DNA from: CAIWHR01 sp963734055
GTDB taxonomy: Bacteria > Pseudomonadota > Gammaproteobacteria > Burkholderiales > Casimicrobiaceae
DNA: 64,000 nucleotides
NCBI GenBank assembly: GCA_963734055.1
Contig: CAVTFQ010000007.1
Location: 62,001-126,000, forward strand
Reading direction: 5' to 3'
Shown here: positions 54,427 through 63,386 of the stretch, in pieces
Layout: every line of letters begins with the position of its first letter
Numbering within the stretch: the stretch's first letter is position 1
Notes under the pieces: generated by a model
The model's input: only the letters and a program-made list of their open reading frames with translations
Told to the model about the DNA's origin: nothing
Database searches by the model: none
Translations under genes and position numbers: made by a program

Positions 54427-55688
54427 CGCGGCGGGCGATACAGGAACGACCGGTCCATCGGATAGTTGTCGCCGACGTTGCCCTTGGCCACCGTCACCTG
54501 GAAGAGATGCGTGATCGAGTGTCGCGAGCGGAACATCTCCGCGCACGACCAGAGGTAGGTGCGCCAGATGCGGCGGAAGCGCTCGTCGAACCGCTTGGGA
54601 TCGAGCGCGTGGATCGCCTCCCACCGCGCGTCGAACCGCTCGGCCCAGCAGTCGAGCGTGAGCGCGTAGTGGCGCCGCAGGTTCTCGACGTCGAGCACCT
54701 CGAGGCCGGAGCGCTCCATCCAGTCGATCGCCTGCGCGAGGCTCGGGATCCAGCCGCCGGGAAAGACATACTCGCGGATGTAGTACTCGGTCTCGAAGTC
54801 GCCAACGTGGCCGATGAAGTGGATCACGCCCAGCCCGCCCGGCTTCAGCGCCGCGGCGTGCGCGCGAATCACCTCCGGCAGCTGGTCGCGCCCGGCGTGC
54901 TCGAGCGTGCCGATCGACAGGAGCTTGTCGTACTGGCCCGGAATCTCGCGAAAGTCGCACTCGACGATCTTGATCCGGTCGGCAAGTCCCCGCCGCTCGA
55001 CTTCGGCGCGCGTCTCCGCGACCTGCTCGGTGGTCGCGTTGATACCGGTCCCGATCGCGCCGTAGTGCTCGAACGCGTGGAACAGGAGGCCGCCCCAGCC
55101 GCTGCCGACGTCGACGAACGTCTCGCCGGGGGCGAGCCGCACCTTGCGGCAGACGTGATCCATCTTGTTCCGCTGCGCCTCCTCGAGCGTCTTCGTACCT
55201 TCGCTCCAGTACGCGCACGTGTACATCATCGCCGGCACGTCGAGCCACTGCCGGTAGAACGCCTGCCCGAGCCCGTAGTGGAAGCGCGCGTTAGCCTTTG
55301 CCTGCGCGATGGAGCGATTGGAACGGCGCAGCTCGTGCCAGCGGTTGCGCAGCGACACGAGCACGTTCCGATCGTTGTCGAGACCCGCCTCCATCGCGGC
55401 GCGGAAGGCCAGCGCGAAGTTGCCGTCGACGTCGACGCTGCCGTCGAAGTACGATTCGAGCAGTCCGACATGGCCGTGGCGGAGCGCGCGGCGCTGGGCG
55501 GCGTGCGTACGGAAGACGATCGTGTACGCCGGATCGCGACCGCCGTCGAGTATGCTGCCGTCGGCGAGCACGACACGGCCCGGGATCCCGCTCGCGGCGA
55601 CGACGGCCGCGAGCCGCCTCGCGAGCAGGCTCGGAGAACCGGCGGCGGGCGCCGGCGCGCGCTCCACCCGGACGGACGAGTCGTTCAT
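54423..55688 (-). CDS. cyclopropane-synthase-like fatty acid methyltransferase, BfaB/TmsB-type candidate
   Basis: A 421-residue SAM-dependent enzyme of the CfaS family. The SAM loop is ETFVDVGSGWGGLLFHAFEH, and further marks are ECDFREIPGQYDKLLSIGTL with EHAG, VIHFIGHVG and RRHYALTLDCWAERFDARW. It should methylate a double bond in membrane lipid acyl chains. Being coupled to a DHCR24-like reductase, it resembles BfaB/TmsB rather than a plain cyclopropane synthase, but the sequence alone does not settle this. Upstream of the start lies an odd acidic-repeat region. Confidence 0.8.
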   Translation of the reverse strand: MNDSSVRVERAPAPAAGSPSLLARRLAAVVAASGIPGRVVLADGSILDGGRDPAYTIVFRTHAAQRRALRHGHVGLLESYFDGSVDVDGNFALAFRAAMEAGLDNDRNVLVSLRNRWHELRRSNRSIAQAKANARFHYGLGQAFYRQWLDVPAMMYTCAYWSEGTKTLEEAQRNKMDHVCRKVRLAPGETFVDVGSGWGGLLFHAFEHYGAIGTGINATTEQVAETRAEVERRGLADRIKIVECDFREIPGQYDKLLSIGTLEHAGRDQLPEVIRAHAAALKPGGLGVIHFIGHVGDFETEYYIREYVFPGGWIPSLAQAIDWMERSGLEVLDVENLRRHYALTLDCWAERFDARWEAIHALDPKRFDERFRRIWRTYLWSCAEMFRSRHSITHLFQVTVAKGNVGDNYPMDRSFLYRPPR

Positions 55689-55779
55689 GATCTGTTGTTC
55701 TTGCAGACGTCAGCAGCGACCCTGCTCCTATTCTGAACCGAAGACCCGACTTTCGTCAGCCCGTTGAGCCCGCCGGGCG

Positions 55780-56124
55780 ATGTGGGGTAACGTTCGCGCT
55801 TCGATGCATGGGCCTTTCGACATCGTGGATTCGTGCGGGTGCCACCCCGCCGCGGGCGCCGTGCTGGCGCCACCGACGGTGAATCCCGGCGACGAGGACG
55901 AGGACGACGAGGAAGAGGGCGGCGGGGGCGGCGGCGGGAGCATCGACCCCGAGGAAGACGAGGGTTACGAAGAGGACGACGAGGACGACGACGAGGATCC
56001 GTTGTGGGCCGCCGCTCGTGCTGCGGCGCAGCAAGCCGGCCGCGCGGGCAGCTTCGCTTCCTGCGGCCGAGGCGTCATACTTCGCGGCCAGTCGCCCGAA
56101 GGCTGCGTCCTGCCTCCCGCATGA
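55780..56124 (+). CDS. possible acidic low-complexity protein
   Basis: A 114-residue frame with an acidic central tract (EDEDDEEEGGGGGGG, then PEEDEGYEEDDEDDDED). The stop overlaps the start of the ABC ATPase gene in an ATGA, which suggests translational coupling, and third-position GC is high in the acidic part. On the other hand the opposite strand is also open and hydrophobic, an expected mirror of acidic repeats. The start could be 55804. No family is known. Reported as possible only. Confidence 0.35.
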   Translation: MWGNVRASMHGPFDIVDSCGCHPAAGAVLAPPTVNPGDEDEDDEEEGGGGGGGSIDPEEDEGYEEDDEDDDEDPLWAAARAAAQQAGRAGSFASCGRGVILRGQSPEGCVLPPA

Positions 56125-57170
56125 CCGCGTACCTGTCGATCGAGAACCTCTGCGTCGCCTACGGCGCCACGCGCGTCCTCGACCGGGTCAGCCTGGACGT
56201 CGAGCGGGGCGAGATGATCGCGCTCCTCGGGAGCTCGGGTTGCGGCAAGACCACCCTTCTGCGGGCGATCGCCGGCTTCATCCGGCCCGAATCCGGCTCG
56301 ATTCGCGTCGGCGGCCGCGATATCACCGGGCTCCCGCCGGAGAAGCGCAACACGGCGATGATGTTCCAGTCGTATGCGCTGTGGCCGCACATGACGGTCG
56401 ACGCCAACATCGGCTACGGGTTGTCGATGCGGGGCTGGAAGAAGGACGCGATCGCACGCCGGGTGACCGAGATGCTGAAGCTGCTGCAGCTCGAAGGTTT
56501 CGGGCCGCGGTCGGTGACTCAGCTCTCGGGCGGGCAGCGCCAGCGCGTCGCGCTCGGGCGCGCGCTGGCAGTCGACCCGTCGCTCCTGCTGCTCGACGAG
56601 CCGATGTCGAACCTCGACTACAAGGTGCGCCTCGAGCTCCGCCACGAGCTCCGTGCGCTGCAGAAGCGAGTCGGGATCACGTCGGTGTACGTGACGCACG
56701 ATCGCGAGGAGGCGCTGACGCTCGCCGACCGGATCGCCGTGATCGACGCGGGCCGGGTCGAGCAGGTCGGCACGCCGGAGGAGATCTTCGTCCGGCCGAC
56801 GAGCCCTTTCGTCGCGGGCTTCATGGGCGCGGACAACGCCCTCGACGTCGTCGGCACCGCGAACGGCTCGTACGTGGCTGCGAATGGAGGCGCAGGCCCC
56901 AGGCTGCGCGCGCACTTCCGCAGCGATGCGGCCCACCTCGCACATCCGCCGGCGGTGGCCGACGGCGGTCTCGTCATCGACGGCGTGATCGCCCAGACGA
57001 TCTACGTTGGCCAGGGCTGGCGCTACCGCGTGCGCGCGGCCGGCGCCGACCTCTGGGTGCACGCGCCGGAGCGCATGGCGGAGGGAACCGCGGCGTCGGT
57101 GATCGTCCCGCGCGAGGCGCTGCTGCTCTTTCCCGCCGGTCCCGCCGCCAGCGATCGGAATATCGCATGA
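56121..57170 (+). CDS. ABC importer ATP-binding protein, PotA/FbpC-like
   Basis: A 349-residue ATPase with an N-terminal nucleotide-binding domain and C-terminal TOBE domain. Walker A is LLGSSGCGKTT, the signature LSGGQRQRVALGRALAVDPS, Walker B LLLDEPMSNLD, switch histidine VYVTHDREEAL. TOBE-like strands are near residues 275-345. It powers the importer encoded downstream (binding protein and two permeases). Related systems carry polyamines, ferric iron or aminoethylphosphonate; substrate cannot be told here. The start at 56121 overlaps the acidic ORF stop. Confidence 0.88.
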   Translation: MTAYLSIENLCVAYGATRVLDRVSLDVERGEMIALLGSSGCGKTTLLRAIAGFIRPESGSIRVGGRDITGLPPEKRNTAMMFQSYALWPHMTVDANIGYGLSMRGWKKDAIARRVTEMLKLLQLEGFGPRSVTQLSGGQRQRVALGRALAVDPSLLLLDEPMSNLDYKVRLELRHELRALQKRVGITSVYVTHDREEALTLADRIAVIDAGRVEQVGTPEEIFVRPTSPFVAGFMGADNALDVVGTANGSYVAANGGAGPRLRAHFRSDAAHLAHPPAVADGGLVIDGVIAQTIYVGQGWRYRVRAAGADLWVHAPERMAEGTAASVIVPREALLLFPAGPAASDRNIA

Positions 57171-57232
57171 CGGTCGAGTGAACCGGCCCCACACACCTTT
57201 CCCCAGCTGCACGTCCACGCAAGGAGAGTCCG

Positions 57233-58372
57233 ATGAAACGCCTGCTGCCCGTCGCCGCCGCCGCGCTCGCGCTCGCCGCGATCCCCGCGACTGCGCAAAC
57301 CACGCTCAACGTCGTCACCGCCGGCGACCAGAACATGGTCGACTACGTCAACAACTACCTCGGGCCGAAGTTCGAGGCGATGAACCCGGGCGTCAAGGTG
57401 CGCGCGGTCGGCACCGGCCCCGGCGACGCCGGCTCGCAGAAGATCTACGAGAAGCTCTCGGCGCAGCAGAAGGCGGGTTCCGCCGCGTGGGACACCGACG
57501 TTGCGGTCGTTCACCAGCGCGGTGCCGCGACGATGGTGAACGAGAAGCTGCTGATGTCCTACCGCAACGACATCGCGGCCGGCAAGCTCGTCTCGCGCGA
57601 TACGGCGAAGAACGCGCTCGGCGCGGACGTCGACGGCTACGTGCTGCCGATGTTCCACAGCCAGATCGCGTTCGCGTACAACCCGGACGTCGTGAAGAGT
57701 CCGCCGAAGTCGTATGCGGAGCTCGCCGAGTGGGTGAAGAAGAATCCGAAGCAGTTCGGCTACAACGGAGTCAAGGGGGGGATGTCCGGCGTGGGCTTCG
57801 TGATGGGCTGGGTGTCCGCGAACAGCGGCTTGGGCGAGAAGCTCGAGAAGGGCCCGTACTCGGCCGCCGACAGGCCGACCATCGACAAGTCGCTCGTGGG
57901 GCTCAAGGAGTTCAACCGGAACGTGGTGATGACGCCGGGCAACGCGGGCACCCTCGACATGCTGAACCGCGGCGAGATCGCGATGGGGCCGGTGTGGGTC
58001 GACATGTTCTACACGTGGGAGGCCGACGGCAAGATGAACCCGAAGGTCAAGCTCTCGCTGCCGTCGCCCGGGCTTCCGGGCCAGCCGATGTACTACGTGA
58101 TTCCGGCGAAGGCCGCGCACGCGGCGCTCGCGAAGAAGTTCATCGATTTCGCCGAAAGCCCCGACATCCAGGCGCAGGGGATCGTCAAGCAGTTCAACTG
58201 GTATCCGGGCATCGACCCGCAGTACGTGCAGTCGAAGCTCTCGCCTGCGGACTGGAACAAGCTCTTCACCGACGTCACGCCCGCGGAACTGTCGAAGTAC
58301 GGCCGGCCGTTCCCGCTGTCCGACTACTTTACCGATATCGTCGAGGGCTACGAGCGCGTGGTGTTGAAGTAG
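57233..58372 (+). CDS. extracellular solute-binding protein
   Basis: A 379-residue periplasmic binding protein of the family 1 type (related to iron, polyamine and phosphonate binders). The signal peptide is MKRLLPVAAAALALAAIPA with AQT. The mature N-terminus TTLNVVTAGDQNMVDYVNNY and GPVWVDMFYTWEADGKM are typical. A strong ribosome site (aaggagag) precedes the ATG. It lies between the ATPase and the two permease genes of one importer. The ligand is not predictable from the residues seen. Confidence 0.87.
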   Translation: MKRLLPVAAAALALAAIPATAQTTLNVVTAGDQNMVDYVNNYLGPKFEAMNPGVKVRAVGTGPGDAGSQKIYEKLSAQQKAGSAAWDTDVAVVHQRGAATMVNEKLLMSYRNDIAAGKLVSRDTAKNALGADVDGYVLPMFHSQIAFAYNPDVVKSPPKSYAELAEWVKKNPKQFGYNGVKGGMSGVGFVMGWVSANSGLGEKLEKGPYSAADRPTIDKSLVGLKEFNRNVVMTPGNAGTLDMLNRGEIAMGPVWVDMFYTWEADGKMNPKVKLSLPSPGLPGQPMYYVIPAKAAHAALAKKFIDFAESPDIQAQGIVKQFNWYPGIDPQYVQSKLSPADWNKLFTDVTPAELSKYGRPFPLSDYFTDIVEGYERVVLK

Positions 58373-58391
58373 TCGTCGGAGCGCCGCCGCG

Positions 58392-58454
58392 CCCCTCACC
58401 CCATCCCTCTTCCCGCGGCGCGGGGAGAGGATGCCCGACAGGGCGGGTGAGGGG
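58392..58454. repeat. CCCCTCACC/GGTGAGGGG palindromic repeat
   Basis: Outer arms CCCCTCACC (58392-58400) and GGTGAGGGG (58446-58454) are exact inverse copies. The inside has a second stem around CCTCTTCCC and GGGGAGAGG (58406-58430). Elements of this kind (CCCCTCACCC-CCCTCTCCCC) are widely scattered in GC-rich proteobacteria. The right arm lies 9 bp before the first permease ATG. Confidence 0.8.
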
Positions 58455-58463
58455 CTCCCACGC

Positions 58464-59312
58464 ATGACGGAATCCGAAGGCAAGGCCGGCGGCTGGCGCG
58501 CGTACGCGCTGGTCGCGCCCGCGCTCGCGGTCATCGCCGCGTTCTTCGTCTTTCCGCTGGCCCTCTCGGCGGTCCTCGCCTTCCGCGGCAAGGACGGCGG
58601 GCTTACGGCCGAGCATTTCGCCAAGGCGTGGGACCTCTATCAAACCGATCTCACGTTCACGGTCGGCATCGTGCTGCTGTCCACGGTGCTGATCGGCCTC
58701 GTCGCGATCGCGATCGCCGGCTACCTGACGCTGGGCGAGCACCCCCGCGCCGTCGCCGCGCTGCGCTGGCTGTATCGCTGGCCGCTGTTCATCCCGTTCA
58801 TCGTGACCGGCCAGATCATGCGCACGTTCCTCGCGAAGAACGGGATGCTGAACCACGTGTTGATCGGCACAGGGCTGATCGATCCGCTCGCCGCGCAGAG
58901 CCTGCTCGACTGGCGCGGAATCGTCGTCGCGTTCGTCTGGAAGCAGGCGCCGTTCGTGACGCTGCTCCTGGCCGGCGCGATGGCGGCCCTCGAGCCGCAG
59001 CACATCGAGGCGGCGCGCAACCTCGGCGCCCGCCGCCTGCGCGTGCTGATCGACATCGTGCTGCCGCAGGTGCGCGGCACGCTGTTGGTCGGGCTCGTGC
59101 TTTCGTTTGTGACGATGCTCTCGGTGCTCTCGGTGCCGATGATGATCAATCCGAACTCGCCGACGATGATCACCGTCGACGTTGCCTATCGGATCAGCAC
59201 GCTGTCCGACTACGCGGTGGCCAACGCGCTCTGCCTCATGTCGCTGGTGGTCGCGGCCGCGGGCGCGTGGTTCTACCTGCGGCACGCGGCGGCGGAGCGG
59301 TCGCGCGCATGA
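58464..59312 (+). CDS. ABC importer permease 1
   Basis: A 282-residue membrane protein of the binding-protein-dependent permease family with six predicted helices. The EAA coupling loop is EAARNLGARRLRVLIDIVLP near residue 190. The ATG at 58464 is preferred over an upstream in-frame codon at 58431; the right arm of the repeat (GGTGAGGGG) sits where its ribosome site should be. It overlaps permease 2 by 4 bp. Partner of the ATPase and binding protein upstream. Confidence 0.87.
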   Translation: MTESEGKAGGWRAYALVAPALAVIAAFFVFPLALSAVLAFRGKDGGLTAEHFAKAWDLYQTDLTFTVGIVLLSTVLIGLVAIAIAGYLTLGEHPRAVAALRWLYRWPLFIPFIVTGQIMRTFLAKNGMLNHVLIGTGLIDPLAAQSLLDWRGIVVAFVWKQAPFVTLLLAGAMAALEPQHIEAARNLGARRLRVLIDIVLPQVRGTLLVGLVLSFVTMLSVLSVPMMINPNSPTMITVDVAYRISTLSDYAVANALCLMSLVVAAAGAWFYLRHAAAERSRA

Positions 59313-60130
59313 TCTCCGTGAGCATTCCGCGCTGGCCGCAGATGCTTGGCGTCGCGGTCGCGCTCGGTTTGATCGCATTCGCCATCTTCGGCCCGCTCGC
59401 GAATCTGTTTCTTTGGGCCTTCGCCGAGAAATGGTACTTCCCGAACAAGATCCCGCAGGAGTTCGGCTTCTCGTTCTGGGGCCGCGTGTTCAGTCCGCGC
59501 GGCGGCGCGCTCGCCTCGCTCGCCACGAGCATCTGGATCGCCGTGCTGACCGTCGTCGCGAGCCTGCTCGTCGCAATCCCGGCGGGCTATGCGCTCGCGC
59601 GGCTCCATCTGCGGTGGCGCGGCCTGATCCTGCTCGCGTTCCTGCTGCCGCAGGCGGTGCCGAACCTGCCGGTCTACGTGAACATCGCCCGCGTGTTCTA
59701 CGAGATCGGCCTCAACGGGACGGTACTGGGCGTCGTGCTCGTCCACGCGTCGCACGGCCTCGTGCTCGCCGTGTGGATCGCGTCGGCGGCCTTCGCGTCG
59801 GTCGATCCGTCGCTCGAGGAGGCGGCGCGGAACCTGGGCGCGTCGCCCGCGACGTGCTTCCGCACGGTCACGCTTCCGCTCGCGGCGCCAGGGCTCATCG
59901 CCAGCGCCATCTTCGTGTTCCTGGAATCGCTCGACGAATTCACCGGAACGTACTTCGTCGGCGTGCCGGACGTCACCACGCTGCCGCTCCTCATGTTCAA
60001 CGCGAGCATGGGCGGCAACTACCAGATCGCGTCGATCACGGCGCTCCTGCTCCTCGTTCCCTCGATCGCCTTCATGCTCGTGGTCGAGCGCTTCCTCAAG
60101 GCGGACGTGCTCGCGATGGTGGGGCGCTGA
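59309..60130 (+). CDS. ABC importer permease 2
   Basis: A 273-residue permease with six predicted helices. The EAA loop is EEAARNLGASPATCFRTVTL near residue 170. The N-terminal part WYFPNKIPQEFGFSFWGR is common in PotC/PhnV-type partners. It overlaps permease 1 by 4 bp, and no further transporter gene follows. It completes a full importer of ATPase, binding protein and two permeases. Confidence 0.87.
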   Translation: MISVSIPRWPQMLGVAVALGLIAFAIFGPLANLFLWAFAEKWYFPNKIPQEFGFSFWGRVFSPRGGALASLATSIWIAVLTVVASLLVAIPAGYALARLHLRWRGLILLAFLLPQAVPNLPVYVNIARVFYEIGLNGTVLGVVLVHASHGLVLAVWIASAAFASVDPSLEEAARNLGASPATCFRTVTLPLAAPGLIASAIFVFLESLDEFTGTYFVGVPDVTTLPLLMFNASMGGNYQIASITALLLLVPSIAFMLVVERFLKADVLAMVGR

Positions 60131-60205
60131 TTGTGCACATCGCCGCGAGGATCGGCGCCCTCGCTCGCTGTCGCCTACGACGTGTGTGTGACGTTTCGAG
60201 TGCCC

Positions 60206-60982
60206 ATGGCGCTTGACGCCGACGCATGGGTTGCGCGAAGCTCAACATCTTTCCAGAGACTGAACAAGAAGGCCAAGATGCGCACTCTGGTGTCGAGCCA
60301 GCGCTATTTCGGGTTGGACCCGGTCGCGCTCAAGGTGGGTGCCGAGCGCACGCTCGCGCGCATCGCCGAAGTGCCGCTCGGCAAGGCCTTCGTTAGCGCC
60401 GCCACGCTGCAGCAGGATTTTCAGCTCGACAGCGCCGCCGCACACAAGTTGCTGCAGATGTTCGTCGAAGGCCGGCTGCTCGAGCCGGAGCCGGACGGGA
60501 GCGGCAACTGCCGCGCGGTCGCGCGCCTGCGGGAATTCGCGGAGGCGCGCGTTGTGCCTCCGCTTTCACGGGCCGAGGCGAAGGATGTCGTCGATCGAGC
60601 CTGTGCACTCGCACAAAAGCTGAATGCCGAAGCGGTTAGGAATCCTTTCTTCATCGACCGGCTGGCGGTCTCGGGCGCCTACATGAACGTGGCGAGCGAC
60701 AAGGTTGGGAAGCTCGCCTTATGGCCGGTCGTGCGCCCACGCAACCGCGGCCCGGCCCGGCCCGCGCTCACCGAGAGCCAGGGCGCCCACGAGATCCGCG
60801 TCGCGCTGCGGGAACTCGCTCCGCATGTCGTCGTGCAGGTCGTTACCGACACCGCCTCCGTCGAGCGTCCGTTCGGCGTGCCGTACGAAGCCGGCAATGA
60901 ATTTCCCCCTTCCGAGCCGACCACAACGGCACCGCTGCGCGAGTGGGGCGCGGCCCTTAGGGATCGGCTGAAGGGCAGATAG
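60206..60982 (+). CDS. winged-helix protein with degenerate nucleotidyltransferase-like domain
   Basis: A 258-residue protein of uncertain function. Residues ~35-115 look like a winged helix (GLDPVALKVGAERTLARIAE, DSAAAHKLLQMFVEGRLLEP). The middle part RAEAKDVVDRACALAQKLNA and FIDRLAVSGAYMNVASDKVG recalls the MNT-type nucleotidyltransferase core FGSY-x-D-x-GD-DLD, but the GS pair reads GA and the D-x-D is KLA, so catalysis is unlikely. Starts at 60131 and 60278 are possible. It stands after the importer, unrelated by sequence. The fold call is resemblance only. Confidence 0.5.
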   Translation: MALDADAWVARSSTSFQRLNKKAKMRTLVSSQRYFGLDPVALKVGAERTLARIAEVPLGKAFVSAATLQQDFQLDSAAAHKLLQMFVEGRLLEPEPDGSGNCRAVARLREFAEARVVPPLSRAEAKDVVDRACALAQKLNAEAVRNPFFIDRLAVSGAYMNVASDKVGKLALWPVVRPRNRGPARPALTESQGAHEIRVALRELAPHVVVQVVTDTASVERPFGVPYEAGNEFPPSEPTTTAPLREWGAALRDRLKGR

Positions 60983-61151
60983 CACCCTGCACGGGTCGTT
61001 CGTTGCGTGGCGATCAGGGCGGATGCCGCGCCCCGGGCTCTTGCACCCGGCACGTCGACGTCGTATATAGATCCGTATTCGCGGTGGATGCGCGCCGCGG
61101 CCTGTCGCCATCGTTTCTTCGTTCGCCTTCCCTGCAAAAGGAGGACCCACC

Positions 61152-62162
61152 ATGAACCCTCGCCGATTGCTGCAATGTGTGCTGTGGATTCTCCTGGGCG
61201 GGCTCGCGCTGCACGCGCAGGCCTGGATCCGAAGCCCCGCCGTCACGTTCGGGGAGATGCCGCCGGGCACCGCGTATCCCGAAGGAATCACGGCGGACGC
61301 GCACGGCAACATCTACGTGGCGGACTTCGATGTCGGCAAGCCGCTCACCGACCATGGAAACGTCGTCGTGTTCGGCCGGAACGGCAAGGTGCTGCGCACG
61401 CTGACTGTCGCGAACTCGTCCCCGCGGCTGCTGGGGCTCGCCTTCAGGCCCGGGTCCGGCGACCTGCTGGTGCTCGACATTGGAGGGGGGCAGCTGCTTC
61501 AGGTCGATCCGGCGACCGGCGCGTCGACGGTGCTTTCGACGTTCCCTGCCGGCGCCGGGCCCAACGGGCTCACGTTCGACCCGGCCGGCAACATCTACGT
61601 CTCCGACTCGTTCCTCGCCACGATCTGGAAGATCGCGCCCGGCGGCGGCGCTCCGGTCGCCTGGGCCAGCGATCCGAAGCTCGGCACCGCCGGCGTGCCG
61701 CCCTTCGGCGCGAACGGCATCGCATTCAACTCGGCGCAGACCGCGATGTTCGTCGCCAATACCGGGGACGACACCATCGTCAGGATTCCCGTGCTGCCCG
61801 GGTTCGTCGCGGGGACGCCCGAGGTGTTCGTGAACAGCGTCAATGGTGCCGACGGACTCGTCATCGACGGCGCCGACAACCTCTGGATTGCGGCGAACCA
61901 GTCCGACGAGATTGTCGTCCTCGATCCGTCGGGCAAGGTGATCGCCAAGCTCGGCGACTTCGACGGGCTCGATCCGCGCGGCGCGCCGGCCGGCCTGCTG
62001 TTCCCGGCGAGTCTCGTCTTTGCCGACGGATTCGTCTACGTGACGAACCTCGGACTCGATCTGCGCGGGTTCGGCTTCGCCACGATCGACTCGCAGTGGG
62101 CAGCGGCGGCCAGGCACTTCACCGTCGCGCGCGTCCGCGCGCACATCCCTCCGGTCAGGTGA
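61152..62162 (+). CDS. exported NHL/SMP-30-type beta-propeller protein
   Basis: A 336-residue secreted protein. A signal peptide (LQCVLWILLGGLALHAQA) leads to about six repeated blades, for example PEGITADAHGNIYVADF, PNGLTFDPAGNIYVSDSF and ADGLVIDGADNLWIAAN, typical of NHL or SMP-30/gluconolactonase-like propellers. A perfect ribosome site (aaaggagga) precedes the ATG. It may bind or hydrolyse a sugar lactone, or only bind; no catalytic metal site was checked. It stands alone between an uncharacterised gene and a binding protein. Confidence 0.78.
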   Translation: MNPRRLLQCVLWILLGGLALHAQAWIRSPAVTFGEMPPGTAYPEGITADAHGNIYVADFDVGKPLTDHGNVVVFGRNGKVLRTLTVANSSPRLLGLAFRPGSGDLLVLDIGGGQLLQVDPATGASTVLSTFPAGAGPNGLTFDPAGNIYVSDSFLATIWKIAPGGGAPVAWASDPKLGTAGVPPFGANGIAFNSAQTAMFVANTGDDTIVRIPVLPGFVAGTPEVFVNSVNGADGLVIDGADNLWIAANQSDEIVVLDPSGKVIAKLGDFDGLDPRGAPAGLLFPASLVFADGFVYVTNLGLDLRGFGFATIDSQWAAAARHFTVARVRAHIPPVR

Positions 62163-62252
62163 GTCGGAGGGCGGACAGGGCAACGCTATACTCGCTGCCA
62201 CCGCGGCACGCTCTTCGACCCGAAGCCAAATTCCGCCCTCACAGGCTCGACA

Positions 62253-63227
62253 ATGCTTCCGCGTCGCACGTTCCTGGTCGCGACACTGCTGCTGGCTGCG
62301 ATACCTTTGGTGGTGCGCGGGCAGCAGATGAAATCCACCCGCAGGATCGGTATTCTGGCCCAGGACCTGCAGCCAGGCTTGCTCGAGACCTTTCGCGACG
62401 AGCTTCGCAAGCTCGGCTACGTCGAGGGAAGCGATATCAGCATCGAGCTGCGGGATGCGGCAGGACACAACGAGCGGCTTCCGACTCTTGTCGAGGAGCT
62501 TCTGCGGCTCAAGGTCGACGTGATCGTGGCGGTCAATACGCCGGCCGCCCAGGCCGCCAAGAGAGCCACCCGAACCGTCCCGGTCGTCATGATGCGGGTA
62601 GCCGATCCCGTCAAATCCGGTCTCGTGGCCAGCCTCGCCCATCCCGGCGGGAACGTCACGGGACTGAGCTTCATGCCCGATGCGCTCGGGCCCAAGGGCG
62701 TCGAGTTGCTGCGAGAGACGCTTCCGAAGATCTCGCGGATGGCGGCGCTCTACCAGGGCGACAACGCGGGCGCGGTCGTGATCGTCAACGAGGTCGAACG
62801 CAAAGGCGAGCAACTCGGTCTGAAGTTCGCCCGTCTTCCGGTGCACGACCCGAACGATTATGCGGGCGCCATCGAAGCAGCGTCACGCGCCGGGTCGGAA
62901 GCCCTGTTCGTCATGGACGACGGAGCGATCACGAAGCATCGGCGGCAGATCCTCGACCTCGCCGCGAAGCAACATCTGCCCGTGGTTTCCATCTACCGGG
63001 ATTTCGCGGAGTCCGGGGGGCTCATTGCCTACGGACCGAGCCTGAACGCCGTTTATCGACGCGCTGCAGCGTACGTGGACATGCTCCTCAAAGGCGAGAT
63101 GGCGAGCGACCTTCCGGTCGAGCAACCAGCCAAGTTCGACCTGGTCATCAATCTCAAGACCGCGAAGGCACTTGGTATCACGATCCCGCAGACAGTGCTG
63201 CTGCGCACAGACGACCTGATTCAGTAG
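62253..63227 (+). CDS. ABC transporter substrate-binding protein, PF04392 type
   Basis: A 324-residue periplasmic binding protein of the ABC_sub_bind family, which includes tryptophan and other aromatic binders (TrpX). A TAT-like start MLPRRTFLVATLLLAAIPLV leads the mature protein. Typical stretches are FRDELRKLGYVEGSDISIEL, VVMMRVADPVKSGLVASLAH and GGNVTGLSFM. No ATPase or permease lies next to it. Such orphan genes are very common in Betaproteobacteria. Ligand unknown. Confidence 0.85.
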   Translation: MLPRRTFLVATLLLAAIPLVVRGQQMKSTRRIGILAQDLQPGLLETFRDELRKLGYVEGSDISIELRDAAGHNERLPTLVEELLRLKVDVIVAVNTPAAQAAKRATRTVPVVMMRVADPVKSGLVASLAHPGGNVTGLSFMPDALGPKGVELLRETLPKISRMAALYQGDNAGAVVIVNEVERKGEQLGLKFARLPVHDPNDYAGAIEAASRAGSEALFVMDDGAITKHRRQILDLAAKQHLPVVSIYRDFAESGGLIAYGPSLNAVYRRAAAYVDMLLKGEMASDLPVEQPAKFDLVINLKTAKALGITIPQTVLLRTDDLIQ

Positions 63228-63386
63228 CAGAAGGGTCAGCGCTGTTCTGGCCTTCTGCGCCGTCGCCGAACCGCCGCGTTGAACCGCTGCCCTGGCCAAG
63301 TCCGAGCGTCTGCGCAGGGTCGGAGCGGGGCGGGGCGGCTCCTTGCCGATCGCGCGCCCATCGACCGCGCGGCGTCCTTGGGCAGA

